From CBDIHP01 sp965279195 (GTDB lineage Bacteria; Planctomycetota; Planctomycetia; Isosphaerales; Isosphaeraceae): DNA of 64,000 nt. Both the position numbers and the translations under genes were made by a program. The stretch covers positions 186,001-250,000 of the forward strand of contig CBDIHP010000047.1 of the NCBI GenBank assembly GCA_965279195.1, written 5' to 3'. The notes under the pieces were generated by a model, which was not told where the DNA came from, searched no databases, and worked only from the letters and a program-made list of their open reading frames with translations. Numbering within the stretch: the stretch's first letter is position 1; every line of letters begins with the position of its first letter. This document shows positions 47,681 through 56,919 of this stretch, piece by piece.

Positions 47681-48274
47681 ATGGAGAACCGGCCCGGCTC
47701 GTCGTCCGTCTCCGCCGCCGAGGTCGCCGAGAGTCACCGGAAGGGAGCGGTCGGGGACCTGCTTATGCTGGTCGTCTACGTGGTGCTGGGGGTGGCGGTC
47801 GGCAGCAGGATCGGGGGGACGATCGTCCTGGTCTCGGTCGCGATCCTGTACCAGGGGAGGCGCGCGCTCGCGTGCTCCCGGATCGCCCGGACGGCGAAGC
47901 TCGTCGCGGCCGACCTGGCGTCGAACCCAGGCGCGACCGGCTGGTGGTTGCTCGTGGGGCTGGCGGATGGCGCCCCGCTGCAGATGCGGCCCGCGATCTT
48001 CCTCGTCGGCGACGGCACGGACTACCGGATCTACCTGAACGGCAAGGTCGTGGAGCGGGGGACCGTCACCCTCGTCGAGGACGGCGAGGTCAGGCTCACC
48101 GAAGGGCACGTCGCCGAGGGGTTCCGGGCCGGGCGGAGTTACCGGCGGATCTGGACCGTCCGCGACGAGATCCTGCTCTCCTGCGAGGGCGCCCCCGGCG
48201 GCCCGAGTCCCGAGGGCTTCTCGTGGCCGCCCGACAGCGACCAGTTCCTGGGCGTCTGGACGAAGGTGTCCTGA
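47681..48274 (+). CDS. Unknown protein, paralogue A of a tandem pair
   Basis: The 197-residue protein starts at ATG 47681 with GAGGA 6 nt upstream. Two hydrophobic segments (about residues 25-62) lie near the N-terminus; the rest is soluble with phrases FLVGDGTDYRIYLNGKVVERG, TVTLVEDGEVR, ILLSCEGAPGG and ending VWTKVS. It closely matches the next gene, including the terminal sequence and the bases past the stop, so the two arose by tandem duplication. No family recognised. Possibly membrane-anchored with a cytoplasmic or periplasmic beta-rich domain. Confidence 0.7.
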   Translation: MENRPGSSSVSAAEVAESHRKGAVGDLLMLVVYVVLGVAVGSRIGGTIVLVSVAILYQGRRALACSRIARTAKLVAADLASNPGATGWWLLVGLADGAPLQMRPAIFLVGDGTDYRIYLNGKVVERGTVTLVEDGEVRLTEGHVAEGFRAGRSYRRIWTVRDEILLSCEGAPGGPSPEGFSWPPDSDQFLGVWTKVS

Positions 48275-48407
48275 CGCGGGCCGACGTCGGACGGTTCGGC
48301 ACCGAAGTCCGCATGGGTATTGACGTATCATTCCGACCGGTCCATCCTCAGGCCCTGGCCATCCGGCCCGACTCGACCTCCCCAACCCCTCCGCCCGAGG
48401 CGCCTTC

Positions 48408-49007
48408 ATGGACACCTGGCCCGGTTCGACGTCCGTCTCCGCCTCCGAGATCGCCGCGACGCACGGCAAGAGGCTGGTCCAGGTCCTGATCATGACGGCC
48501 GTCTTCCTCGGCCTGGCGGTGCTGGTGGGCTCGTTCATCCAGAGCGACGCCGGGGGCTGGGTGGTCTTCGTCTCGCTGCTGATCCTGGGGAGCGCTCTCG
48601 TCGGGAACTTCCAGATCTCGCGGACGGCGAAGCGGGTCGCGGCGGACCTCGCGGAGCACCCGGGGGCGACCGGGTGGCGTATGCAGCTCGGCCTGCTCGA
48701 CGGGCGGCGGCTCAAGAACAGCCTGACGTCGTTCCTGGTCAGCGACGGCACGGCCTACCGGATCTATGTGAACGGTAAGGTCGTCGAGCGAGGGACGGTG
48801 ACGCTGGTCGAGGACGGCGAGGTCCGGAAGACCGACTACCACGTCGCCGAGGGGCCGCGGGCGGGGCTGAACTATCAACAGGTCTCGACCGTCCGGGATG
48901 ATATCCTTCTGTCATGCGCCGGGGCCCCCGGCGGGCCGAGGCCCGAGGGCTTCTCCTGCAACCCCGGCAGCGGCCGCACGTTGAGCGTCTGGACGAAGGT
49001 GTCCTGA
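48408..49007 (+). CDS. Unknown protein, paralogue B of a tandem pair
   Basis: The 199-residue protein starts at ATG 48408. Hydrophobic segments (about 27-65) then the same core as paralogue A: FLVSDGTAYRIYVNGKVVERG, TVTLVEDGEVRK, ILLSCAGAPGG and VWTKVS. It lies 133 bp after paralogue A and 55 bp before a giant Ser/Thr kinase gene on the same strand, so co-transcription with the kinase is possible. Function unknown; a link to the kinase pathway is inference. Confidence 0.72.
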   Translation: MDTWPGSTSVSASEIAATHGKRLVQVLIMTAVFLGLAVLVGSFIQSDAGGWVVFVSLLILGSALVGNFQISRTAKRVAADLAEHPGATGWRMQLGLLDGRRLKNSLTSFLVSDGTAYRIYVNGKVVERGTVTLVEDGEVRKTDYHVAEGPRAGLNYQQVSTVRDDILLSCAGAPGGPRPEGFSCNPGSGRTLSVWTKVS

Positions 49008-49062
49008 CCCGAGCCGAGCCGGGGCGATCCGTCGGGCGATGCGCCCGGATGGGACGACGACG

Positions 49063-52000
49063 ATGGATCCGGACTCGAAGAATCCGTCGGGGGAGACCCG
49101 GGCGGGCGACCTGCCGCCGTTGCCGCCGGCCGAGGCGGGGTTCCCCCCCATCTCGACGGAGCGGGATCCCTACGCCACGGTGATGTCGGAGCCGCCCCTG
49201 GGCATGCCGATCGAGGGCCTCGCGACGGTGAGCGAGGCCGATCGGCCCCAGGATTTGCCCGAGATCCCCGGCTATGAGCTGCTGGGCGTCCTCGGCCGGG
49301 GCGGGATGGGGATCGTCTACAAGGCGAGGAACGTACGGCTCAACCGCCTCTGCGCGATCAAGGCGATCCTGGGGGAGGTGGAGGGGCTGTCCGAGAGCCG
49401 GATGCGGTTCCTGGCCGAGGCGCAGACGGTCGCGAGCCTGCAGCACCCCAACATCGTCCAGATCTACGGCCGGTTCGAGCACGCGGGGCAGTCCTTCCTG
49501 GAGCTGGAGTACCTCGCCGGGGGGACGCTGGCCGCGACGCTCGACGGCGAGCCCCGCCCGCCTCGCGAGGCCGCGAGCCTGATGGAGATGCTCGCCGGCG
49601 CGGTGGCCGAGGCCCACCGGGGGGACGTGGTCCACCGCGACCTCAAGCCCGGCAACGTGCTGATGGCCGCCGACGGCACGCCCAAGATCGGCGACTTCGG
49701 GCTGGCCAGGCGGGTGCACGACGACTCGCACATGACGGCCACGGGGGCGGTCCTGGGCACGCCCTCGTACATGGCGCCCGAGCAGGCCGAGGGCAAGGCC
49801 GAGGGGGTCGACCTCCGCGCGGACGTTTATGCGATGGGGGCGATGCTCTACGAGCTGGTCGTCGGGCGGCCGCCGTTCCGGGGGGCGACGGTCCTCCAGA
49901 CCCTGGAGCTGGTCCGCACGGCCGAGCCGGTTCACCCGTCGCGCCTGGTGCCCGGCCTGCCGCGCGACCTGGAGACGATCGTCCTCAAATGCCTGGAGAA
50001 GGACCCGTCGCGGCGGTATCCGAGCGCCCGGGAGCTGTCGGAGGACCTCCGGCGGTTCCTCGACGGCGAGGCGGTCCTGGCCCGGCCGGTGAGCCGCCCC
50101 GAGCGCGCCTGGCGATGGTGCCGCCGCAACCCGACCGTCGCCGGCCTGCTCGGGGCGGTGTCGCTGAGCGTGGTCGCCGGCATGGCGGGGGTCGTCCACT
50201 TCGCCGTCCGGGCCAACGCCAGCGCCGACAGCGCCCGCCGCTACGCCGACGAGGCCACCCGAAACGCCAGGGACGCCGAGCGGAGCGCCGACCGGCTCCG
50301 CGACAGCCTGATCGGCCAGTACGTCGGCAACGGCACCTTCGCGCTGGAGTCGTCCAACCGGCCGGCGGCGATGTGGCACTTCCAGCGCGCCTGGGAACTC
50401 GACCGCGGCGGACGCGACGAGGAGAGCCACCGTCTCCGCCTGGGCTTCACGATCCGCACGGGCCCGCAGCTCCGGACCGTCTACTTCCACGACCGCCCGG
50501 TCCAGGACGCCCTCTTCGACCCGACCGGGCGGCTCGTGCTGACCCGCACCGACGCGTCGACCGCGCAGCTCTGGGACGCCGCCACCGGCCGGCCGGCGTC
50601 GCCGCCGCTGTCGCACGACGCCGAGGTCAAGGCGACGGCCTTCAGCCCAGACGGCACCCGCGTCGCCACCGGCTCGGCCGACGGCACCATCAAGATCTGG
50701 GACGCCCGCGACGGCGCGGCGGTGGCGACGCTCTCCCAGCCGGGCGCGGTCACCTCGCTGGCCTATCGCCCCGACGGCAAGCGGCTGGCCTCGGCCTCGA
50801 TGCTGGGCAAGGTGCAGGTCTGGGACCCGGCCGAGGGACGGGCGTCGGGCCCGACGATCTCGCTCCCGAAGGCCGCCTACCACGTTGCCTACCGGCCCGA
50901 CGGCAGGCGACTGGTCACCGCCGACGCCGGCGACCAGGCCCGGGTCTGGGACGCCGAGACCGGCAAGGCGGTCACCCCCGCGCTCCCCCACGTCGACCAC
51001 CGCCGCCTGGACGAGTTCGCCATCGCTTATCGCTGCTGGCCGACCTTCAGCCCCGACGGCAAGGCCCTCGTGACCGTCTCGCCCAACACCTCGCGCGAGG
51101 CCATCGCCACCCTCCGCGACGCCGAGACCGGCGAGCCGAAGGTCCCGCCGTTCAAGCATGGGTACCAGATCCACGGGGTCCGCTTCAGCCCCGACGGCGC
51201 GACGCTGGCCGTCCACTGCGGCGACGCCGTGAACCTCTACGGCACCGCCGACGGCAAGCGGGTCGGGGCGCTGTCGCACCCGAGGGAGTCGCCCCACTCG
51301 GCCTTCAGCCCCGACGGCAAGACCCTCGCCACCTGCAGCACCGGCGGCCTGGTCCACATCTGGGACGTCGCCGGCCGCCGCCAGGTCGATCAACCGCTGC
51401 GCTGCGGCGACGGCATCCAGTCGCTGGCGTTCTCGCCCGACGGATCCGGCCTGCTGGTCTCCAGCTACGACGGCACCGCCCGGATCTGGTCGCTGCGCGG
51501 CCCAAACCTGCTCAAGGGATACGACTTCGATTGCGGCCACGCCGACCGCCTGCTGGTCGAGCTGGCCAGGGAGAAGGAATACGCCAGGTACTCGCCCGAC
51601 GGCCGCCGCGAGGTCCGGTTCGGCGGGGCGTCGGGTGCCCGGCTCCGCGACCGCGTCGGGGGGCCGCGCGAGATCCCGCTCAAGGCGGAGGGGACGGTCG
51701 GCGCGGCCCGGTTCGCCCCCGACGGCCGGCGCGTCTTCACGGTCGACGAGGGGCGGGGGATCCGGCTCTGGGAGGCCGCCGACGGCCGCCCGGTCGGCCA
51801 GGTCGTCCGGTACCCAGGCCGCCTGATCGCCGTCTCGACCGACCAGAAGGGGGACCGGCTGCTCACGGTCGAGCAGGACACGTCGGAGGGCGCGAGCCCG
51901 GCGACGAAGGTCGTCACCGTCTGGGAGGTCGCGTCAGGCCGAGCGGCCTTCGGGCCGATGAAGGGGTGGGACAGCGGCCCGCAGCGGTTCGGGGAGCGGG

Positions 52001-52629
52001 CGCTCCACGGCCAGATCTCGCAGGCGGCGCTCAGCCCCGACGGCCGCAGGCTCGCCCTTGGCGCCGACGCCACGGGGACCCTCGGCGTCTGGGACGTCGA
52101 CGCCGGCCGGGAACTCGCGAGGGCCCCCGGCTATCGCGGGATCCTGAGCCAGATCCTCTTCAGCGCCGACGGCAAGCGGTTCCTGACCTTCGGCTCGGAC
52201 ACCGTCGCCCGGCTCTGGGACGCCGCCTCCTGCCTCCCCGCCGGCCCGCCTTTGCGGCACTCGCGGTTCTGCCGCCGCGCCGACCTCGCCCCCGACGGCC
52301 GCCGGGTCGTCACCGTCGACGCCGCCCAGACCGTGCGGCTCTGGGACGCCGGGCGCGGCGACCTGCTAGGGCTGCTCCGCCCCGAGGGGGAGTTCGACGA
52401 CCTCCGGACCTGGTTCAGCGCCGACGGCCGGCGGATCGTGACCGACGGCGGCAAGTCGGCCCTGGAACTCCCCCGCTACGACGGCCCCGCCGAATCCCTC
52501 CCCACGCTGCTCCGCCTCCTGACCGGCCTCCAGCTCGACCCCGACGACACCATCAACCCGATCGAGGCGCGGACGTTCATCCGCGACCCCGCCGCCCACG
52601 ACCGCGCCTGGCGCGCCTGGCGGCGCTGA
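49063..52629 (+). CDS. Ser/Thr protein kinase with C-terminal WD40 repeats
   Basis: The 1188-residue protein starts at ATG 49063 (49039 is the alternative). A Pro-rich start leads to a Hanks-type kinase: GRGGMG loop (about 78-83), the CAIKAI Lys near residue 100, VVHRDLKPGN (about 190-198), DFGLARR (about 211) and GTPSYMAPEQA. A transmembrane segment (LLGAVSLSVVAGMAGVVH) separates the cytoplasmic kinase from a long C-terminal WD40/propeller region (about 450-1150) with repeated FSPDG-(8-10)-W phrases. It likely senses or binds extracytoplasmic ligands through the propeller. A second, related kinase follows 164 bp downstream. Confidence 0.9.
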   Translation: MDPDSKNPSGETRAGDLPPLPPAEAGFPPISTERDPYATVMSEPPLGMPIEGLATVSEADRPQDLPEIPGYELLGVLGRGGMGIVYKARNVRLNRLCAIKAILGEVEGLSESRMRFLAEAQTVASLQHPNIVQIYGRFEHAGQSFLELEYLAGGTLAATLDGEPRPPREAASLMEMLAGAVAEAHRGDVVHRDLKPGNVLMAADGTPKIGDFGLARRVHDDSHMTATGAVLGTPSYMAPEQAEGKAEGVDLRADVYAMGAMLYELVVGRPPFRGATVLQTLELVRTAEPVHPSRLVPGLPRDLETIVLKCLEKDPSRRYPSARELSEDLRRFLDGEAVLARPVSRPERAWRWCRRNPTVAGLLGAVSLSVVAGMAGVVHFAVRANASADSARRYADEATRNARDAERSADRLRDSLIGQYVGNGTFALESSNRPAAMWHFQRAWELDRGGRDEESHRLRLGFTIRTGPQLRTVYFHDRPVQDALFDPTGRLVLTRTDASTAQLWDAATGRPASPPLSHDAEVKATAFSPDGTRVATGSADGTIKIWDARDGAAVATLSQPGAVTSLAYRPDGKRLASASMLGKVQVWDPAEGRASGPTISLPKAAYHVAYRPDGRRLVTADAGDQARVWDAETGKAVTPALPHVDHRRLDEFAIAYRCWPTFSPDGKALVTVSPNTSREAIATLRDAETGEPKVPPFKHGYQIHGVRFSPDGATLAVHCGDAVNLYGTADGKRVGALSHPRESPHSAFSPDGKTLATCSTGGLVHIWDVAGRRQVDQPLRCGDGIQSLAFSPDGSGLLVSSYDGTARIWSLRGPNLLKGYDFDCGHADRLLVELAREKEYARYSPDGRREVRFGGASGARLRDRVGGPREIPLKAEGTVGAARFAPDGRRVFTVDEGRGIRLWEAADGRPVGQVVRYPGRLIAVSTDQKGDRLLTVEQDTSEGASPATKVVTVWEVASGRAAFGPMKGWDSGPQRFGERALHGQISQAALSPDGRRLALGADATGTLGVWDVDAGRELARAPGYRGILSQILFSADGKRFLTFGSDTVARLWDAASCLPAGPPLRHSRFCRRADLAPDGRRVVTVDAAQTVRLWDAGRGDLLGLLRPEGEFDDLRTWFSADGRRIVTDGGKSALELPRYDGPAESLPTLLRLLTGLQLDPDDTINPIEARTFIRDPAAHDRAWRAWRR

Positions 52630-52793
52630 GGCCCTGGCCGCCCGCGGGGGATTTTGTGTCCGGCGGCGGCGGGTCGTCCGTACAATCGAGGGTGGGGCCG
52701 GGACCCGTTGCCCATCGGGCGGCGTTTTCCGGATACCCGTCAGCAGGAGGGGCCCGCGCGGGGCACCTCGCCCGACAGGAGCCGGCGTCCGCC

Positions 52794-55628
52794 ATGATCC
52801 CCCCTCAAGCCCGCGAAACCGATGAGCCGACCCTCGCCGGGTCGGAATCCCTGACCATCGGCCAGGATCCGCCGAGCGGCGGGGACGGGCAGGGGGCGAC
52901 GTTTTCAACCCGGATGCCGGGGCCCGGCGACGGCCCGATGACGCTGGCAGGCGACGAGACCGAGGCCGCCACCCCGTCGAGCACCCCCAGGGTCCCCGGG
53001 GCCGACCGCACCGGCTACCAGTACGGCGACTACAAGATCCGCCGGTTCCTCGCCCGGGGCGGCATGGGCGACGTCTACGAGGCCGTCCACGTCCGGCTCC
53101 AGCAGCCGGTGGCGCTCAAGCTCCTGCGGGCGGGCGCGTTCGCCTCGGCCGACCACATCCAGCGGTTCCTGATCGAGGCCCGGGCGGTCGCGAAGCTGCA
53201 CCAGCACCCGAACATCATCAAGATCTACAACATCTCCGAGGGGGACGCGGCCGAGGGCGAGCAGTTCTTCGCCATGCAGCTCGTCCGGGGGGGCTCGCTC
53301 CGCAACCGCCTGTCCGAATTCGGCGAGGATCCCCGGCGCGCGGCCGCCCTGATGATCCAGGTCGCCGGGGCCGTCGCCTACGCCCACCGCAAGGGGATCC
53401 TCCACCGCGATTTGAAGCCCGAGAATATCCTGGTCGATGCGCAGGGGAACCCGTATGTCACCGACTTCGGCCTGGCCCGCCGGGTCGACGCCGGCCCCGC
53501 CCTCACGCCGCCGCCGGGCATGATCCCCCCGACCGCCGACCCCGACGCGCCGGCGCACGAGACCCAGGGCGCGAAGCACTCGCTCACCGTCCCGCTCCAG
53601 GGCCTGGAGAGCAGCGAGTACGAGGGGATGATCTTCGGCACCCCGTCGTACATGCCCCCCGAGCAGGCGCAGGGGAGGCTCAAGGACGTGAGCACCCTCT
53701 CGGATGTGTACAGCCTCGGGGCGACGCTCTACGCCGTCCTCGCCGGCCGGCCGCCATTCGAGGCGGGGAAGGTCCGCGAGGTGCTCGACATGGTGATCCG
53801 CGAGCGGCCGGCCCCGCTGCGGACCCGCAACCCGAAGGTCGACCGCGACCTCGACGCCATCTGCATGAAGTGCCTGGCCAAGGACCCCGCCGGGCGCTAC
53901 GAGTCGGCCGAGGCGTTCGCCCGCGACCTCAACCGCTGGCTCGACCACGAGCCCGTGCACGCGCGGCACACCCCCTGGTATGAGCGCGCGGGCAAGTGGG
54001 CCCGTCGCGAGCCCCGGCGCGCCAGCGTGGCGGCCTTCGGAGGGCTCAGCCTGGTCCTCGTCGGCTCGGTCGCCGCCGCCTGGTACCGGTCCGAGCTGGA
54101 GACCGAGCGGAACCGGATCAAGGTCGAGCGCGACCGCATCGCCGCCGAGGCCGAGGCCTCCAAGAACGAGGTCCGCGCCCTGCGGGCCGAGAAGCGCCAG
54201 CGGCAGGCCAACCTCGTGATCCGCGACGCCGGCGAGACCATCCGAGGGCTGGTCGAGTGGTTCGAGTCCGAGCAGGACAACGCCCGGGCAATCGCCCCCT
54301 TGCTCAAGGCGGTGGCGTTCTTCGACACCATGATCAACCAGTGGGCCGACGACGACGAGAACCGGCCCGCGTTCGCCGAGGCCTGCAACACGTTCGCCAG
54401 GACCGCCCGGTCGCTGGGCGAGGTCGACCGCGTGGGCAAGGCCTACCGACGCGCCATCGACGCCCTCAGTGCCGAGCTGAAGTCCCTGCCCGACTCTCCG
54501 TCATCCTCCGAGGACCGCACGCGGGCGCTGGCGGCGCTCGCGGAGAATCATCACGACCTCGGCATCTTCCTGTCCGAGACGGGGAGCCTCGACGCCGCGC
54601 GGGCGGAGTACGACGAGGGACGGACGATCCGCGAGGGGCTCTGCCGCTGCGACAGTTGCAACGGCTTCACCTGCGGCCACGCCGGGCGGACGGTCGACCA
54701 GATCGAGCTGGGGCGGAGCTTCGGCTACCTCGGCGACCTCCACCGCGTCGCCGGCCGGATCGCCGACGCCCGATCGGCCTACGAGAATTCGCACAAGCTC
54801 CGCGAGATGCTCTTCAAGAAGGTCGGGGCCGACCGCGCCTTGCGGCCCAAGGTGGCGTTGCAGCTCTCGCGGAGCTTCGGCAACCTCGCCTGGCTCGGCC
54901 GCCACGCGGGGGACCTCGACGAGGCCATCGCCAGGCAGACGCGCAGCATCGACGTCCTCCGCGAGCCGATCGGGGAGCTGAAGCTGGGCAAGGCATCGTC
55001 GAGCGACCAGCTCGAACTGCTCGAAGATTACGCCTCGGGCTACCGCCAGCTCGCGGAGTTCCAGCTCGAGGCGGGGCGGGGCGACGAGGCGCTCGCGAGC
55101 CTCAAACGCTCGTTCGAGGAGTTCGACCGCCTCTGCGGATACAAGCCGGGCAACCAGAAGTTCGCGGTCGGCAAGGGCCGCGCGGGCGCCATCCACGCGA
55201 CGACGCTCGTGGCCATGAACCGGCTCCCGGAGGCCAGGGCGAGCGCCGACGCGGCGTTGAAGCTCCTGGACGACAACCCGACGCTCGCCGGCAACGCCAC
55301 CTACCGGCTGGCGCAGGGCCAGTTGCTCGACGCCCTGGGCCGGGTCGAGCTGGCGCAGGGCCATCCCGAGGCCGCCGAGGCGCGGTTCCGCAAGGCCCTG
55401 GAGCCGCTCGACACCCTGATCCGGGACGGGCTCAAGAAGAACTACGACCACACCAGCGAGCACGCCCGGACCCTGGCCGACCTCGCCCGCGCGCTCTCAT
55501 CCCGGGGCCCATCCCCCGAGTCGCGCGACCTCGCCGACAAGGCCGTCCGCGAGCATCTCGCCGCGCAGGCGGTCGCCCCCGAGGTCAAGCTCATCCACCA
55601 GCGCCTGCGCGAGGCGCAGGGGCTGTAG
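52794..55628 (+). CDS. Ser/Thr protein kinase with C-terminal TPR-like repeats
   Basis: The 944-residue protein starts at ATG 52794 (GGAG about 13 nt upstream). Hanks-type kinase: RGGMGDVY loop (about 87-92), VALKLL Lys (about 109), ILHRDLKPEN (about 202-211), DFGLARR (about 224), GTPSYMPPEQ. An insertion (residues about 235-275) carries Pro and Thr-rich sequence. After a membrane segment (SLVLVGSVAAAWYRSE) comes a long TPR-like helical region. Within it lies a Cys/His-rich patch, LCRCDSCNGFTCGHAGR, unusual for TPRs and perhaps metal-binding. Downstream of the WD40 kinase on the same strand; the pair may act together. Confidence 0.9.
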   Translation: MIPPQARETDEPTLAGSESLTIGQDPPSGGDGQGATFSTRMPGPGDGPMTLAGDETEAATPSSTPRVPGADRTGYQYGDYKIRRFLARGGMGDVYEAVHVRLQQPVALKLLRAGAFASADHIQRFLIEARAVAKLHQHPNIIKIYNISEGDAAEGEQFFAMQLVRGGSLRNRLSEFGEDPRRAAALMIQVAGAVAYAHRKGILHRDLKPENILVDAQGNPYVTDFGLARRVDAGPALTPPPGMIPPTADPDAPAHETQGAKHSLTVPLQGLESSEYEGMIFGTPSYMPPEQAQGRLKDVSTLSDVYSLGATLYAVLAGRPPFEAGKVREVLDMVIRERPAPLRTRNPKVDRDLDAICMKCLAKDPAGRYESAEAFARDLNRWLDHEPVHARHTPWYERAGKWARREPRRASVAAFGGLSLVLVGSVAAAWYRSELETERNRIKVERDRIAAEAEASKNEVRALRAEKRQRQANLVIRDAGETIRGLVEWFESEQDNARAIAPLLKAVAFFDTMINQWADDDENRPAFAEACNTFARTARSLGEVDRVGKAYRRAIDALSAELKSLPDSPSSSEDRTRALAALAENHHDLGIFLSETGSLDAARAEYDEGRTIREGLCRCDSCNGFTCGHAGRTVDQIELGRSFGYLGDLHRVAGRIADARSAYENSHKLREMLFKKVGADRALRPKVALQLSRSFGNLAWLGRHAGDLDEAIARQTRSIDVLREPIGELKLGKASSSDQLELLEDYASGYRQLAEFQLEAGRGDEALASLKRSFEEFDRLCGYKPGNQKFAVGKGRAGAIHATTLVAMNRLPEARASADAALKLLDDNPTLAGNATYRLAQGQLLDALGRVELAQGHPEAAEARFRKALEPLDTLIRDGLKKNYDHTSEHARTLADLARALSSRGPSPESRDLADKAVREHLAAQAVAPEVKLIHQRLREAQGL

Positions 55629-55694
55629 TTTGCTCACGCTGGGCGAGCATCGGGAGAGGCTCGCCCGGCGCGGCGAGGCATCCGGTCGTCGGGA

Positions 55695-56549
55695 TCAGAG
55701 GCCTGCGACGGCGGTGCCGACGGCCTTGGGGGTCCAGCAGAGGAGGGTCTCGGTGACCTGGGCGGAGAAGCCCAGGGCGCGGGCGAGGGCGAGCGAGGGG
55801 GCGTTGCCGGGGGTGGTGGTCCAGAGGGGGTACTTGCGGCGGTCGTGGAGGATGTGCTCGACCAGCTCCGAGGTCGCCGCGCGGCCGAGCCCGAGGCGCT
55901 GGTAGCGCTCGGGCGTGGCGACCCCGATGGCGTCGCAGTAGTGGTCGGTCTGGAAGACCCAGGCGATCGAGGCGAGATGGCCCCCCTGGCCGGGGACGCC
56001 GAAGGCCGCGCCGTGGGCCATCAGTTGCTCATACGAGCCCCAGGCCCGGATCGCCCAGGCCGGGGCGGCGTCGAGGAAGGCGGCCTCGTCGTCGAGGGTC
56101 AGCCGGCGGGTCGCGACACGGGTCGAGGCCGGCACGCGGGCGGGCAGGGCGTCGACGGCGGGCTTGCCGCCGGACTTGCCGCCCGATCGCGACTTGCCCG
56201 CGCCGAAGGTCCGCGGGGGGTCGGGCCGGAGCCAGGTCTGGATGAATCCGCGGTCGAGCCGCTCCGCGCGTTCCTGCACGGCGACCTCCCAGGCGGGGGG
56301 GGCGAGCAGGGCGATGGGGCCGGGCTGGGTCGCCAGCCATCGCACGGCGGGCTCGGCGAACCCGGCGCCGAAGGCCTCGCGCTGGCCGTCGCCGGGCCGG
56401 ATCCAGACGACGCTGGTGGGGCGTTTGGGGTCGTCGCCGTGGAGGCCCGGCCGGCCGTGGATCGCGGCGTGGTGGAGGGCCACCGAGCGATGCAGGCCGT
56501 CGTCCCACGAGAGGATCCAGTCGAGCGCCTCGGGCCCCAGGGGTTGCAT
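55695..56549 (-). CDS. GNAT family acetyltransferase
   Basis: The 284-residue protein is taken from ATG 56549; a TTG at 56573 is the longer alternative. The GNAT core is in the C-terminal half (VATPERYQRLGLGRAATSELVEHI), with the acetyl-CoA loop Q/RxxGxG-like RLGLGRA and the terminal RALGF segment. The N-terminal half carries a partial second GNAT-like fold (the LDDEAAFLDAAPAW segment), as in acetyltransferases of the FR47/GNAT-ACC type. Target unknown. The gene is convergent with the TPR kinase and stands alone. Confidence 0.78.
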   Translation of the reverse strand: MQPLGPEALDWILSWDDGLHRSVALHHAAIHGRPGLHGDDPKRPTSVVWIRPGDGQREAFGAGFAEPAVRWLATQPGPIALLAPPAWEVAVQERAERLDRGFIQTWLRPDPPRTFGAGKSRSGGKSGGKPAVDALPARVPASTRVATRRLTLDDEAAFLDAAPAWAIRAWGSYEQLMAHGAAFGVPGQGGHLASIAWVFQTDHYCDAIGVATPERYQRLGLGRAATSELVEHILHDRRKYPLWTTTPGNAPSLALARALGFSAQVTETLLCWTPKAVGTAVAGL

Positions 56550-56782
56550 GCCGGCTGCGCCTCCGCCGCCCAATCGCCCGGGCCGCCCGACGCCGCAACC
56601 ATCGCCGCGGGGACGCTCTTCGCCCGGAACCCGACCGCGCCTTGCGGTCCGACCGGGCAGCTTATCGCGCCGGTTTGCGCAATCCTATTCAATTCCCCGG
56701 AATCGTCATCCGATGCCGACCGGAGACAGCCGTTTGATGCCCCCACGCCGCAGTTTGTGGCGGCGGCGCGACACGCCGGCGT

Positions 56783-56895
56783 GGAGTGCGGAAGCTTGGT
56801 TCCGCTCAGTTGCTGCGGAGCTAGCTCCGCATGCCCGGCCGAAGCTCCAGGCTTTCGAATCCATGAGGTCTCCCGGGAGCAAGCTTCCGCACTCC
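56783..56895. repeat. GGAGTGCGG-family inverted repeat, copy 3
   Basis: Left arm GGAGTGCGGAAGCTTGGTTCC and the complement AGCAAGCTTCCGCACTCC at the right, joined by GCTGCGGAGCTAGCTCCGC. It lies just downstream of the phosphate transporter's stop (56920) and upstream of the GNAT gene (start 56549), between two minus-strand genes. Confidence 0.85.
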
Positions 56896-56919
56896 GGGGG
56901 GGATTGGGAGTGCGAGGCG

